From an uncultured Solobacterium sp. (GTDB lineage Bacteria > Bacillota_I > Bacilli_A > Erysipelotrichales > Erysipelotrichaceae), in assembly GCA_946415785.1 (NCBI GenBank), contig CAMKTV010000003.1:1-58016 (forward strand): 58,016 nt of DNA, in the 5' to 3' direction. Numbering within the stretch: the first letter of the stretch is position 1; the number at the start of each line of letters is the position of its first letter. This document shows positions 42,575-50,952 of the stretch, piece by piece. The notes beneath the pieces were generated by a model. It was not told where the DNA came from and ran no database searches. It saw only the letters and a list, made by a program, of their open reading frames with translations. The translations under genes and the position numbers were made by a program.

Positions 42575-44410
42575 ATGGAATTCAAAAAGATTATAAATGT
42601 GGCAGTCATTGCCCATGTCGATGCAGGTAAATCAACACTTGTTGATGCTTTTTTAGCACAATCACATGTTTTTGGTGAACATGATGAAATTGTTGAACAG
42701 GTAATGGACTCAAATGATCTAGAAAGAGAAAGAGGAATTACTATCTATTCTAAGAATTGCTCAATTAATTATAAGGATTACAAAATTAATATTGTTGATA
42801 CACCAGGACATGCGGATTTTTCTAGTGAAGTTGAAAGAATTATTAAAACAGTTGATACGGTTATTCTTTTGGTTGATTCAAGCGAAGGTCCAATGCCTCA
42901 AACACGTTTTGTCTTAAAGAAATCTCTAGAAGCAAACTTAAGGCCAATTCTATTAATCAATAAAATAGACAAGAAGGATCAAAGAGCTATTGAAGTAATT
43001 GATGAAGTTTATGATTTATTCTTAGATTTAAAGGCAAGCGATGATCAGTTAGACTTCCCAATTCTTTATGGCATCGCCAAAGAAGGAATTGTCAGATATG
43101 AAATGGAAGATACAAATAAGGACATCGTTCCTTTATTTGAAACTATTATTCATCATGTACAGCCTTATCCAAATCTATTAGATAAATCTTTAAAGATGCA
43201 GATAAGTGCTCTAGCTTATGATGATTATATTGGTCGTATCGGTATCGGTAGAGTTTATGAAGGTGTTATTAAGAATAACGAAATAATAACCGTCTGTGAT
43301 AGTGATATCAAAAAAGAAAATCGAAAGATTGCGAATTTATATAATTATCAGGGATTAAAAAGAGTAGCGATTGATGAAGCACAATGTGGTGACATTGTTT
43401 TAGTCAGTGGCATTGATAATATTGAAATAGGCGACACAATCTGTGCTAAAGATGTTGTTGATCCTCTGCCAATGATTGCGATTGAAGAACCAACACTATC
43501 AATGAATTTCATGGTTAACACTTCACCATTCCAAGGCAAATCTGGAAAATATGTTACAAGCCGAAATATCAAAGAAAGACTGGAAAAAGAATTAGAAGTA
43601 AATGTCGGTTTAAAAGTAGAAGAAACAGATACAACTGATAAATTCAAAGTAAGTGGTAGAGGTGAATTACATCTATCAATTCTTTTAGAGAACATGCGTA
43701 GAGAATCTTATGAAGTAGCTGTATCTAGACCTGAAGTAATCTTTAGAACAATTAATCATGAATTATGTGAACCAATTGAAGAAGTAGTATGTTCAGTACC
43801 TAATGAATATTCTGGTTCAGTAATCAATGCCTTAAATCTAAGAAAGGGTGAAATGGTTGATATTGAAGATGAAGGTTCTTATACAAAGATTATCTATCAT
43901 TCTCCTACTAGAGGCTTAATGGGCTTTAGAACAGAATTCATCAATATGACAAAAGGTGAAGGCGTACTAGTTCGAAAGTTTATTGAATATAAACCGTTTA
44001 AAGGAGAAATACCTGAAAGATTAAATGGGGCAATGATAAGTTGCGCAACAGGTAAAACAATGACCTATTCTTTATGGAATCTTCAAGAAAGAGGACAATT
44101 GTTTGTCGGCCCAGCGCAAGAGGTATATGAAGGACAAATCGTTGGCGTTTCTTCTAAGTTGCAGGACATGGAAGTAAATCCAACTATCAACAAAAAGATG
44201 ACAGCAATCAGATCTACAGGAAATGATGAAGCTATGAAGCTTGTTCCTCATCGTGAATTTACATTAGAAGAAGCATTAGAATTCATCAACGATGACGAAC
44301 TTGTGGAAATAACTCCAGATGCAATCAGAATCAGAAAAAAATATTTGACTAATTTAGATCGTAGAAGACATTTAAGAGAAATAAATAAGGGTGGCAAAGA
44401 AGAAGAATAA
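42575..44410 (+). CDS. typA: Translational GTPase TypA (BipA)
   Basis: A 611-residue ribosome-binding GTPase involved in 50S assembly and stress/cold adaptation. G motifs are [17 protein letters not shown] and NKIDK. Domain order (G domain, beta-barrel, two EF-G-like alpha/beta domains, TypA-specific C-terminus with KGGKEEE at the end) and length match TypA. No SD is present. Confidence 0.96.
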   Translation: MEFKKIINVAVIAHVDAGKSTLVDAFLAQSHVFGEHDEIVEQVMDSNDLERERGITIYSKNCSINYKDYKINIVDTPGHADFSSEVERIIKTVDTVILLVDSSEGPMPQTRFVLKKSLEANLRPILLINKIDKKDQRAIEVIDEVYDLFLDLKASDDQLDFPILYGIAKEGIVRYEMEDTNKDIVPLFETIIHHVQPYPNLLDKSLKMQISALAYDDYIGRIGIGRVYEGVIKNNEIITVCDSDIKKENRKIANLYNYQGLKRVAIDEAQCGDIVLVSGIDNIEIGDTICAKDVVDPLPMIAIEEPTLSMNFMVNTSPFQGKSGKYVTSRNIKERLEKELEVNVGLKVEETDTTDKFKVSGRGELHLSILLENMRRESYEVAVSRPEVIFRTINHELCEPIEEVVCSVPNEYSGSVINALNLRKGEMVDIEDEGSYTKIIYHSPTRGLMGFRTEFINMTKGEGVLVRKFIEYKPFKGEIPERLNGAMISCATGKTMTYSLWNLQERGQLFVGPAQEVYEGQIVGVSSKLQDMEVNPTINKKMTAIRSTGNDEAMKLVPHREFTLEEALEFINDDELVEITPDAIRIRKKYLTNLDRRRHLREINKGGKEEE

Positions 44411-44435
44411 TAACTCCGTATTTTAATATTTAATA

Positions 44436-44444
44436 TGTTAAAAT
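44436..44444 (+). promoter_or_regulatory. Extended -10 promoter of the trhP1-like gene
   Basis: TGTTAAAAT is an extended -10 (TGn plus TAAAAT); its last base is exactly six bases before the GTG start. No -35 is seen and no SD. Confidence 0.5.
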
Positions 44445-44450
44445 CAACTT

Positions 44451-45335
44451 GTGGAAAGACTAATAACCCTTAGCTCAATAAGAAATCTTAATAAGTTAAG
44501 TTCATCTTCATGTGAAGGTGTTATTTTTGGTAGTAATTTTTCCACAAGATTTAATTATTCATTAAATGAATTTGAAGACATAAATGAATACTGTCTTAAA
44601 AATAAATTAAAAAGATATGTGAATGTTGATGTCTTTATTAATGAGAGAGAACTTACAAGGCTTAAGAATTATCTTGAATATATAAAAGATAAAGAATTTG
44701 ATGGTATTTATTTCTCTGATTTGGCAGTTTTAAGTATTGCGAAAGAATTGAATATTGAAGATTTATTAATATATGATCCTGATACATTAATGACTAATAC
44801 ATTAGATATTTCTTTTTATTTAAAAAGAGGTTTAGGTGTTGTCTTAGCTCGCGAATTAGAGATTAGAGAATTATTAGAAGTAGTGAAAAATAATCCAATG
44901 AAATTAGACCTTCAAGTATTTGGACATTTAAAGATGGCAAGTTCTAAAAGAGAATTCTTAAATAATTATTTCAATTATATTGGTGTGCCTTTAAATCTAA
45001 AGAATATGAAGACTATTAGATTGGTAGAAGAAAACCGTAATTATGAATTACCAATTGTTGAAGATAAATATGGCACAAGAATTTATACTGATTATTGTTT
45101 TGTGATGTATCATGAATTAGCTTATATTAAAGATTATTTAAAACGTTTAATAATCGATGATAATTTCATCAAAGATTTTGATGTTGTACTTGAAGTCGCA
45201 AAAGATATCAAGAGATTGTCGGCTGATAATTCTGAATATCTATTCAAGATGTTCAAAAACAATCATCCATATCTTCAATTATCTTCTGCATATTTATACC
45301 AAAAGATCACTAAGAAAAAGGAAGAAAATGTCTAA
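44451..45335 (+). CDS. U32-family peptidase-like protein, TrhP1-like (tRNA hydroxylation)
   Basis: A 294-residue U32-related protein. The opening half follows the U32 barrel pattern (EGVIFGSNFSTRF, RYVNVDVFINERE, FDGIYFSDLAVL) but it lacks the Cys cluster present in the next gene. In B. subtilis such a short/long U32 pair (YrrN-YrrO, TrhP1-TrhP2) helps make 5-hydroxyuridine at tRNA position 34; the same tandem order is found here. Start is a GTG with no SD behind an extended -10. It overlaps the next gene by 8 bp. Confidence 0.72.
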   Translation: MERLITLSSIRNLNKLSSSSCEGVIFGSNFSTRFNYSLNEFEDINEYCLKNKLKRYVNVDVFINERELTRLKNYLEYIKDKEFDGIYFSDLAVLSIAKELNIEDLLIYDPDTLMTNTLDISFYLKRGLGVVLARELEIRELLEVVKNNPMKLDLQVFGHLKMASSKREFLNNYFNYIGVPLNLKNMKTIRLVEENRNYELPIVEDKYGTRIYTDYCFVMYHELAYIKDYLKRLIIDDNFIKDFDVVLEVAKDIKRLSADNSEYLFKMFKNNHPYLQLSSAYLYQKITKKKEENV

Positions 45336-46530
45336 GATTGAATTGTTGGCACCAGCCAAAGACAAAGAGAAAGCGAAGATAGCGATTAAATATGGAGCTG
45401 ACGCTGTATATCTAGGAGGCGAGAATTATTCATTGCGTTCTAGGGCCAGTAATTTTTCTAATGAAGATATTAAAGAAATTGTTGAATATGCACATCTTAG
45501 AAAGGCGAAGATCTATGTAACTGTAAACATTGTTTTCCATGATGATGATTTTAAAGGCATCAAAGAATATTTGGAAATGTTATATGAGTTTGGTGTTGAT
45601 GCTTTGATTATTTCTTCACCATTCTTAATAAATTATGTCAAGAAACATTTCCCAAAAATGGAAGCTCACGTATCAACACAACTATCTTCTTTAAATAGTG
45701 AGGCGATTAAAATGCTCAAGGAATTTGGCGCTGATCGTGTTGTATTAGCCAGAGAAGCATCAATGGAAGAAATCAAAGAAATAAGCAATAATTCGTCATT
45801 ACCAATTGAAGTATTTATTCATGGAGGTATGTGCGCTAATTATTCTGGACGTTGTGTAATGTCTAATCGTATGACTAACAGAGATGCGAACAGAGGTGGA
45901 TGTGCCCATTCATGTCGCTGGAAATATCATGTATATAATAATGGCGTTTTATTATCTGATCCAAATAATCCTTTAAGCATGTCTTCAAAAGATTTAAGAG
46001 CTAACGAATATATTGAAGATCTGATTAATGCCAATGTCGCTTCTTTAAAAATAGAAGGAAGAATGAAATCAGAATATTATATTGCCCAGGTTGTAAAGAC
46101 TTATCGTAATCTAATTGATGAAATATATGAAAAAGGTCACGTGAGTAGCGACCGTCAAGAATATTACACTAATGAATTATACAAGGCAGAAAATAGACCA
46201 AGTGCTACTGGTTTTTTAAGTGGCAAATGTGATGAAGATAAATCATTATATGGAATCAATGGTGCAGGTGTAACTCATGATTATGTCGCAATAGTTAAAG
46301 AATATGATGAAGCCAGAAACATCGCAAAAATTGAAGTTAAGAATATGTTTGATTTAAAAGATACTCTAGAAGTATTTGGACCAGATATGAATAATAAACA
46401 ATTTGTGAATAATATGATGTTTGATGAAGACTGGCATTTTATTAGTGAAGCCCATAAACCAACACAAATTGTTAATATCAGAATTCCATTTAAAGTAGCT
46501 AAAGATTATATGATAAGGAAAGTTTCATGA
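45328..46530 (+). CDS. U32-family protein TrhP2-like (tRNA 5-hydroxyuridine synthesis)
   Basis: A 400-residue U32 protein. Start at 45328 (MSKIELLAPAKDKEKAKIAI) is preceded by AAGGAAG; no usable start is upstream in this frame. The signature block EVFIHGGMCANYSGRCVMSN followed by GGCAHSCRWKY holds four Cys thought to bind an iron-sulfur cluster. Family members use prephenate for tRNA hydroxylation. Overlaps the next gene by 4 bp. Confidence 0.85.
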   Translation: MSKIELLAPAKDKEKAKIAIKYGADAVYLGGENYSLRSRASNFSNEDIKEIVEYAHLRKAKIYVTVNIVFHDDDFKGIKEYLEMLYEFGVDALIISSPFLINYVKKHFPKMEAHVSTQLSSLNSEAIKMLKEFGADRVVLAREASMEEIKEISNNSSLPIEVFIHGGMCANYSGRCVMSNRMTNRDANRGGCAHSCRWKYHVYNNGVLLSDPNNPLSMSSKDLRANEYIEDLINANVASLKIEGRMKSEYYIAQVVKTYRNLIDEIYEKGHVSSDRQEYYTNELYKAENRPSATGFLSGKCDEDKSLYGINGAGVTHDYVAIVKEYDEARNIAKIEVKNMFDLKDTLEVFGPDMNNKQFVNNMMFDEDWHFISEAHKPTQIVNIRIPFKVAKDYMIRKVS

Positions 46531-47228
46531 TTACTGAAGGTGCTATTGCGGTAAAAGCTTGTATCAATAATTCAAAAAGAGAAATAATTGAAGTATATAT
46601 TGATTCACATAAGAAAACAAAAGATTTTAATTATATTCGAAAGATAATTAAAGAAAAAAATATCATGTGTCACGAAGTAGATGCTGAAGCTTTTTTAAGT
46701 TTAACAAAAGGAAAAAATCATGGTGGCATTATTGCAACTGTTGGCCCAAGAAAATATGATGAATTAAGTGAGGGCGATGTTTTTTATTTAGATGGAATTG
46801 AAGATCCTTTTAATTTGGCTTATATCATCAGAACACTTTACGCATTTGGAATAAAGAATATAATCTTACCGCAAAGAGATTATACAAATATGGAAGGCCA
46901 ACTCATTAAATCAAGTGCTGGCGCCTTTGAGATGGTTAATATAAAACTTACAAATGATCCAGTCAAAGATATTAAAGAATTAAAATCTAAAGGATATAAA
47001 AGTTATGCCTTAAAAAGAGGAGATGATGCGAAAGATATTTTTGAAGAGAAGTTTTCTGATAAATGTATTTTCTTATTAGGTGGTGAAAAAAGAGGAATAT
47101 CAAGTGCTCTTTTAGATATCTGTGATCAATTCTTATATATTCCTTATGGATCTGATTTCAGGAATTCTTTAAATGCTGCTGCAGCAGCTGATGTAGTTGC
47201 GACTTTATTATTTGGACAAAGAAAATGA
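46527..47228 (+). CDS. SpoU/TrmH-family rRNA/tRNA 2'-O-methyltransferase (first)
   Basis: A 233-residue SPOUT methyltransferase. An N-terminal L30e-like part leads to the trefoil-knot motifs: DPFNLAYIIRTLYAFG, FLLGGEKRGI, and IPYGSDFRNSLNAAAAADV. In this last block the usual GxxxSLNVxxA reads FRNSLNAAAA. Target nucleotide cannot be told from motifs. It overlaps the next gene by 4 bp. Confidence 0.85.
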   Translation: MITEGAIAVKACINNSKREIIEVYIDSHKKTKDFNYIRKIIKEKNIMCHEVDAEAFLSLTKGKNHGGIIATVGPRKYDELSEGDVFYLDGIEDPFNLAYIIRTLYAFGIKNIILPQRDYTNMEGQLIKSSAGAFEMVNIKLTNDPVKDIKELKSKGYKSYALKRGDDAKDIFEEKFSDKCIFLLGGEKRGISSALLDICDQFLYIPYGSDFRNSLNAAAAADVVATLLFGQRK

Positions 47229-47941
47229 TTGAATCATTAGAAAACAAAAAAGTTAAGAACTGGACAAAACTTCATCAGAAGAAATATCGTGATGAAGAAT
47301 ATTTATTATTAGATGAAAAATTAATTGAAGAAGCATATAAAAATAATTATTTAAAGACATTAATTTATACTGATAAAAAACCCTTTGAATTTTTAGATAC
47401 CTACGAAGTCAGTAAAGAAGTATTAAATAAAATATCAAAAAAAGATGGTCTATCATATATTGGCATAGGCAAAAAAATTAAACAGAATAATAACTATCAA
47501 AATAGAGTAATGATTCTAGAAGATTTAAGTGATCCTTTAAATATTGGACGCATCATAGAAACAGCTTATTTATTTGGTTTTGATTCAATTATTATGACAG
47601 ATAATTGTGCTGATTTATATCATCCTAAATGTTTAAGTGCTTCTAATGGAAAAATATATGAACTAAATATTTATGTTGGTGATATTTATAGTGAGATTGA
47701 AAAGCTAAAACAGCTGGGATTTAAAATATATGCGACTGGTTTAAAAGATAATACAAAATCTTTAACTGAAGTAAATGAAGAAGAAAAGATGGCTTTTATT
47801 TTAGGCAATGAAGGTAGCGGCCTAAAAGAAGAAACATTTAAAATAGCTGATGAAATAGTAAAAATCGATATGCACAATATCGATTCCTTAAATGTGGCGA
47901 TGGCTGGAGCCATCATCATGTATGAATTCGCTAATATCTAA
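47225..47941 (+). CDS. SpoU/TrmH-family RNA 2'-O-methyltransferase (second)
   Basis: A 238-residue SPOUT methyltransferase with DPLNIGRIIETAYLFG, FILGNEGSGL and IDMHNIDSLNVAMAGAI, all three SpoU motifs. The N-terminal substrate-binding part is short. It is distinct from its upstream neighbour and probably has a different target. Its 3' end overlaps the convergent acylphosphatase by 4 bp. Confidence 0.87.
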   Translation: MIESLENKKVKNWTKLHQKKYRDEEYLLLDEKLIEEAYKNNYLKTLIYTDKKPFEFLDTYEVSKEVLNKISKKDGLSYIGIGKKIKQNNNYQNRVMILEDLSDPLNIGRIIETAYLFGFDSIIMTDNCADLYHPKCLSASNGKIYELNIYVGDIYSEIEKLKQLGFKIYATGLKDNTKSLTEVNEEEKMAFILGNEGSGLKEETFKIADEIVKIDMHNIDSLNVAMAGAIIMYEFANI

Positions 47942-48219
47942 TAATCAATTCTAAAATTTCTATCACTTTCATCTACTGATATCTTTTTAAGACTGTAATC
48001 CATTATTTTAATAAACGAATTCTTCTGACCATATAAAACTTCTTTTATGAATTCATCGACACTTTCTTTATTCCCCTGAACTTCAACCTGGACATCGCCA
48101 TTATAAAGATTTCTGACATAGCCAGTCAGATTTAATTCATAAGCCAGATGATAGATGTGATATCTAAAACCTACACCTTGAACTATACCTTTGAATATTA
48201 TCAAGTATCTTTCTTTCAT
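47938..48219 (-). CDS. acyP: Acylphosphatase
   Basis: A 93-residue enzyme that hydrolyses acyl phosphates. The active-site motif GIVQGVGFRYHIY carries the catalytic Arg, and GYVRNLYNGDVQVEVQG the Asn. The gene lacks an SD; a consensus TATAAT on the minus strand ends six bases before the ATG (48220-48225 between), again leaderless. Confidence 0.93.
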   Translation of the reverse strand: MKERYLIIFKGIVQGVGFRYHIYHLAYELNLTGYVRNLYNGDVQVEVQGNKESVDEFIKEVLYGQKNSFIKIMDYSLKKISVDESDRNFRIDY

Positions 48220-48225
48220 GTTTAT

Positions 48226-48255
48226 ATTATAAAAAAATTTTAAATATCATAAAAT
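48226..48255. promoter_or_regulatory. Overlapping promoters of acyP and deoC
   Basis: ATTATA (48226-48231) is the -10 of acyP read on the minus strand. TTATAA (48227-48232), 17 bp and TAAAAT (48250-48255) form a weak plus-strand promoter for deoC. Confidence 0.45.
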
Positions 48256-48274
48256 GATAAAGGAGGAATAGATT

Positions 48275-48919
48275 ATGAATAATGAAGAAATTTTAAGTCG
48301 CGTAGATCATACTTTATTAAAGGCTACATCTACTATTGAACAAATAGATAAGCTATGTCTTGAGGCAAGGGAGAATAAGACTGCTACTGTTTGTATTCCA
48401 CCTGCATATATTAAACATTGTAAAGAAACTTTCCCTGATGTTAAGATCGCAACTGTTATAGGTTTTCCATTAGGCTATAACACAACAGAAGTGAAGGTTT
48501 TTGAAACTAAAGAAGCCATCAAAGATGGGGCTGAAGAGATTGATATGGTTATCAATATCGGTTGGGCAAAGGATGGCTTATTTGAAAAGATAACAAATGA
48601 AATAAAAGAAATAAAAAAGGCATGTGAAGACAAATTATTAAAAGTCATCATTGAAACATGTTACTTAAATGAAGAAGAAAAGATTGCCTTATGTAAATGT
48701 GTGACTGAAGCTAGAGCAGAATATATCAAAACATCTACAGGTTTTGGCAGTGATGGTGCCAAGATAGAAGATATCAGATTATTTAAAAAATATATTGGAC
48801 CTGATGTAAAGATTAAAGCTGCTGGTGGCATTCGAACTAAAGAAGATATGGAAAGTTTTATCAGTGAGGGTGCTGATAGAATAGGCTGCAGTGCTGCTGT
48901 TAAAGTATTAGGAAAATAA
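48275..48919 (+). CDS. deoC: Deoxyribose-phosphate aldolase
   Basis: A 214-residue TIM-barrel aldolase that splits 2-deoxyribose 5-phosphate to acetaldehyde and glyceraldehyde 3-phosphate. Signature RVDHTLLKAT is at the N-terminus, VIGFPLGYNTTEVK follows, the Schiff-base Lys is in EYIKTSTGF, and KAAGGIRT is near the C-terminus. Strong SD (AAAGGAGGA). It is monocistronic. Confidence 0.97.
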   Translation: MNNEEILSRVDHTLLKATSTIEQIDKLCLEARENKTATVCIPPAYIKHCKETFPDVKIATVIGFPLGYNTTEVKVFETKEAIKDGAEEIDMVINIGWAKDGLFEKITNEIKEIKKACEDKLLKVIIETCYLNEEEKIALCKCVTEARAEYIKTSTGFGSDGAKIEDIRLFKKYIGPDVKIKAAGGIRTKEDMESFISEGADRIGCSAAVKVLGK

Positions 48920-48938
48920 AAAACATCCTTAAGGATGT
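48917..48938 (-). terminator. Terminator of tRNA-Asp
   Basis: ACATCCTT/AAGGATGT palindrome followed on the minus strand by TTTTTTATTTTC. It also stands just beyond the deoC stop, but the plus strand lacks a T run. Confidence 0.65.
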
Positions 48939-48952
48939 CTAATCTTATATAA

Positions 48953-49028
48953 TGGCGGTCCGGACGAGAATCGAACTCGCGATCTCCTCCGTGACAGGGA
49001 GGCATGTTAACCGCTACACCACCGGACC
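48953..49028 (-). tRNA. tRNA-Asp (anticodon GTC)
   Basis: Acceptor arms GGTCCGG/CCGGACC, discriminator G (usual for tRNA-Asp) and CCA encoded. Anticodon stem CCTCC/GGAGG encloses CTGTCAC, giving GTC. T-arm has GTTCGATTC. Confidence 0.95.
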
Positions 49029-49045
49029 AATTTCGCTGCTACTAT

Positions 49046-49074
49046 ATGATAAACTATTTTAATACTTTATTCAA
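49046..49074 (-). promoter_or_regulatory. Promoter of tRNA-Asp
   Basis: On the minus strand TTGAAT, a 17-bp spacer and TATCAT, ending 17 bases before the tRNA 5' end. Confidence 0.65.
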
Positions 49075-49115
49075 GAGAATATTAATAGACTCGTTTATTT
49101 ATAAAAAATACTATT

Positions 49116-49775
49116 ATGATTCAAATTGGTGATAAATATTATGAATTAAAAATCATAAGAAAAAACAATAAAAATATCTATTTAAGAGTCAAAGGTAATG
49201 TTTTAGAGGTGACCTGTCCTAAATGGGTAAAAAAAGAAGAAGTTGTTTCATTTGTTTTAAGCAAGGGCAACTGGATAAATAATAAAACCACTAAGAAAAG
49301 TAATTCAAAGACTAATATCGGCGATTATATTTATTATCTAGGCAAGAAATATCGTTTCTTTTATATGAAGGGAAAAGATGAAGTCAAAATTGTCGATGAT
49401 ATGATTTTTGTGCATTGTAAAAATGGCGATGTTGATGAAGCAATCAACGTCTTTTATAAATTAAGCAGGAAAAAGATAAAAGAAATAATTGAAGCTAAAC
49501 AGGAGAAATATTTAAGCATCATTGAAGACTATGGGTATAATCTATTGCCAGAATATAAAATAAAACTCTTAAAATCTGCCTGGGGCATTAATTATAATAA
49601 AAAGAATCTGATTGTCATGAATGAACGCCTGATTCATTTTGATGAAACATGTATTGAGGCTATCTTGTGGCATGAATTACTTCATTTTGTGATTCCAAAT
49701 CATTCTAAGAGATTTCATGAAGTTCTTGAATATCATATGCCAAAATATAACGAAATACTTAAAACTATCTTCTAA
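49116..49775 (+). CDS. YgjP-like zinc metallopeptidase-fold protein (DUF45)
   Basis: A 219-residue protein. The C-terminal half carries HELLHFVIPNHSKRFH, the HExxH zinc motif with the third His, and the upstream KSAWGINYNKKNLIVMNERL pattern is typical of YgjP/DUF45. Proteolytic function has not been established for most of these proteins. No SD; TATAAA ends ten bases before the ATG, so the leader would be only a few bases. A terminator follows. Confidence 0.83.
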   Translation: MIQIGDKYYELKIIRKNNKNIYLRVKGNVLEVTCPKWVKKEEVVSFVLSKGNWINNKTTKKSNSKTNIGDYIYYLGKKYRFFYMKGKDEVKIVDDMIFVHCKNGDVDEAINVFYKLSRKKIKEIIEAKQEKYLSIIEDYGYNLLPEYKIKLLKSAWGINYNKKNLIVMNERLIHFDETCIEAILWHELLHFVIPNHSKRFHEVLEYHMPKYNEILKTIF

Positions 49776-49800
49776 ATATTAAAAAATTATCAAAAAATTA

Positions 49801-49829
49801 AAAAATCTTCCATTTTAGTGAGGATTTTT
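49801..49829 (+). terminator. Terminator of the YgjP-like gene
   Basis: Ten-bp stem AAAAATCTTC/GAGGATTTTT with one G-U pair and a nine-base loop; the second arm ends in five T. Confidence 0.65.
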
Positions 49830-49870
49830 ACCTCCTTCTTGTCAATAAAGAAATATAGGGACAAGGAGGT
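49830..49870 (+). other. Hairpin that sequesters a perfect SD, with a three-codon ORF
   Basis: ACCTCCTTCTTGTC (49830-49843) can pair with GACAAGGAGGT (49860-49870), leaving a 2-nt bulge. The paired arm contains AAGGAGG, which sits six bases ahead of an ATG at 49876 that opens a three-codon ORF (Met-Ile-Thr, stop). The next gene's ATG lies 20 bases beyond that stop. It may be a translational control element or part of a mobile-element end. Confidence 0.4.
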
Positions 49871-49907
49871 GCTTAATGATTACATAACAATTATTGATAT
49901 AATATTT

Positions 49908-50780
49908 ATGAAGAATAATAGCTATTTGACAGACAATGAAAGGATGAAAGAAATTAAGGATAGGATTGATAGATTCCGTCCTATAGATGACACTTTCTTA
50001 TCACTGATGATACAGAATAATAAAGAAGTAGCTGAATATATACTTCAGGTGATAATGGAAATGGAAGATCTTAAGGTATTAGAGGTTCATTCTCAAGATA
50101 GTGTTTCAAATATCTTTGGCAAATCTGCCCGTTTTGATATCTTAGCTAAAGATAATAAAGGAAAGCTCTATAATATAGAGATACAAAGAACTAATGCAGG
50201 TGCTATAAGAAAAAGAGCTCGTTTCAATAGTTCAATTCTTGATCAAAAAGGTATTGATACAGGTGAAAACTATGATAAGTTAAATGAAACATACATTATA
50301 TTCATAACTGAAAATGATGTATTAAAAGGTGGTTTACCTATCTATCATATAGAAAGAACCATATTAGAGACAAAAGAACTATTCAATGATGAAGAACATA
50401 TCATCTATGTCAATTCATCATATACTACTTTAAAAACAAAACTAGGAAGACTAATGCATGACTTCTACTGTAATAAAGCAGATGACATGTTATGTCTACC
50501 TATTAAGGAAGCAACAAAGAAACTGAAAGAAACTAAGGAGGGTAACAAACAAATGTGCGAAATTGCAGAAGAATTAATATCTAAAGGTAAAGCGGAAGGA
50601 ATCGCTTTAGGCAAAGCTGAAGGAATCACTCTAGGTAAGATTGAAGGCAGAACTGAAGCTACCGCAGAGAATAAAGAGATGTTTGCTGCTATACTAAAAG
50701 AAAAATTTGGACTTTCTCATGAAGATGCCATTAAAGTCATAGATGATTCTTTTTCAAAGAAATCTAATTCTAATATGTAA
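49908..50780 (+). CDS. Rpn-family PD-(D/E)XK nuclease (putative toxin)
   Basis: A 290-residue Rpn (recombination-promoting nuclease/putative transposase) protein. The start at 49908 is chosen since upstream in-frame sequence runs through the preceding terminator. Core motifs are SARFDILAKDNKGKLYNIEIQ, with the Asp at about 77 and the Glu-x-Gln at about 91-93, as in PDDEXK_2 nucleases. The C-terminal ~75 residues are a charged region with three KAEGI-type repeats and GLSHEDAIKV. That tail has its own strong SD and ATG at 50553. In E. coli, Rpn C-termini are made separately and act as antitoxins to the full protein in anti-phage defence. No good SD precedes 49908. Confidence 0.85.
   Translation: MKNNSYLTDNERMKEIKDRIDRFRPIDDTFLSLMIQNNKEVAEYILQVIMEMEDLKVLEVHSQDSVSNIFGKSARFDILAKDNKGKLYNIEIQRTNAGAIRKRARFNSSILDQKGIDTGENYDKLNETYIIFITENDVLKGGLPIYHIERTILETKELFNDEEHIIYVNSSYTTLKTKLGRLMHDFYCNKADDMLCLPIKEATKKLKETKEGNKQMCEIAEELISKGKAEGIALGKAEGITLGKIEGRTEATAENKEMFAAILKEKFGLSHEDAIKVIDDSFSKKSNSNM
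50535..50780 (+). CDS. Intragenic small ORF of rpn (putative antitoxin RpnS), start 50553
   Basis: AAGGAGGG (50535-50542) precedes an in-frame ATG at 50553; the coding part is 50553-50780. It encodes a 75-residue product identical to the C-terminus of the Rpn protein (MCEIAEELISKG, then GKAEG repeats). The SD is far better than that of full-length rpn, and the ATG-SD gap is 11 bases. Inferred by analogy to E. coli RpnAS, where the C-terminal small protein blocks the nuclease. Confidence 0.7.
   Translation, partial: KEGNKQMCEIAEELISKGKAEGIALGKAEGITLGKIEGRTEATAENKEMFAAILKEKFGLSHEDAIKVIDDSFSKKSNSNM
50553..50678 (+). repeat. 126-bp near-identical direct repeat, copy 1
   Basis: From its ATG this 42-codon stretch matches 50827-50952 with a single mismatch (ACC versus ATC, Thr/Ile). 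Beyond it the two copies diverge in DNA sequence. Copy-to-copy offset is 274 bp. Confidence 0.9.
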
Positions 50781-50826
50781 CTATTAATAGCAAATACTAA
50801 TGAGTACTAAAGGAGATTTATAACAA

Positions 50827-50952
50827 ATGTGCGAAATTGCAGAAGAATTAATATCTAAAGGTAAAGCGGAAGGAATCGCTTTAGGCAAAGCTGAAGGAAT
50901 CACTCTAGGTAAGATTGAAGGCAGAACTGAAGCTATCGCAGAGAATAAAGAG
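50827..50952 (+). repeat. 126-bp near-identical direct repeat, copy 2
   Basis: See copy 1 at 50553-50678. One substitution in 126 bp. Confidence 0.9.

Noticed and set aside
49898-49907. Leaderless promoter for rpn from TATAAT at 49898-49903
   Set aside because: Only four bases separate the hexamer from the ATG at 49908, which does not fit the six-to-eight-base spacing of the other cases.
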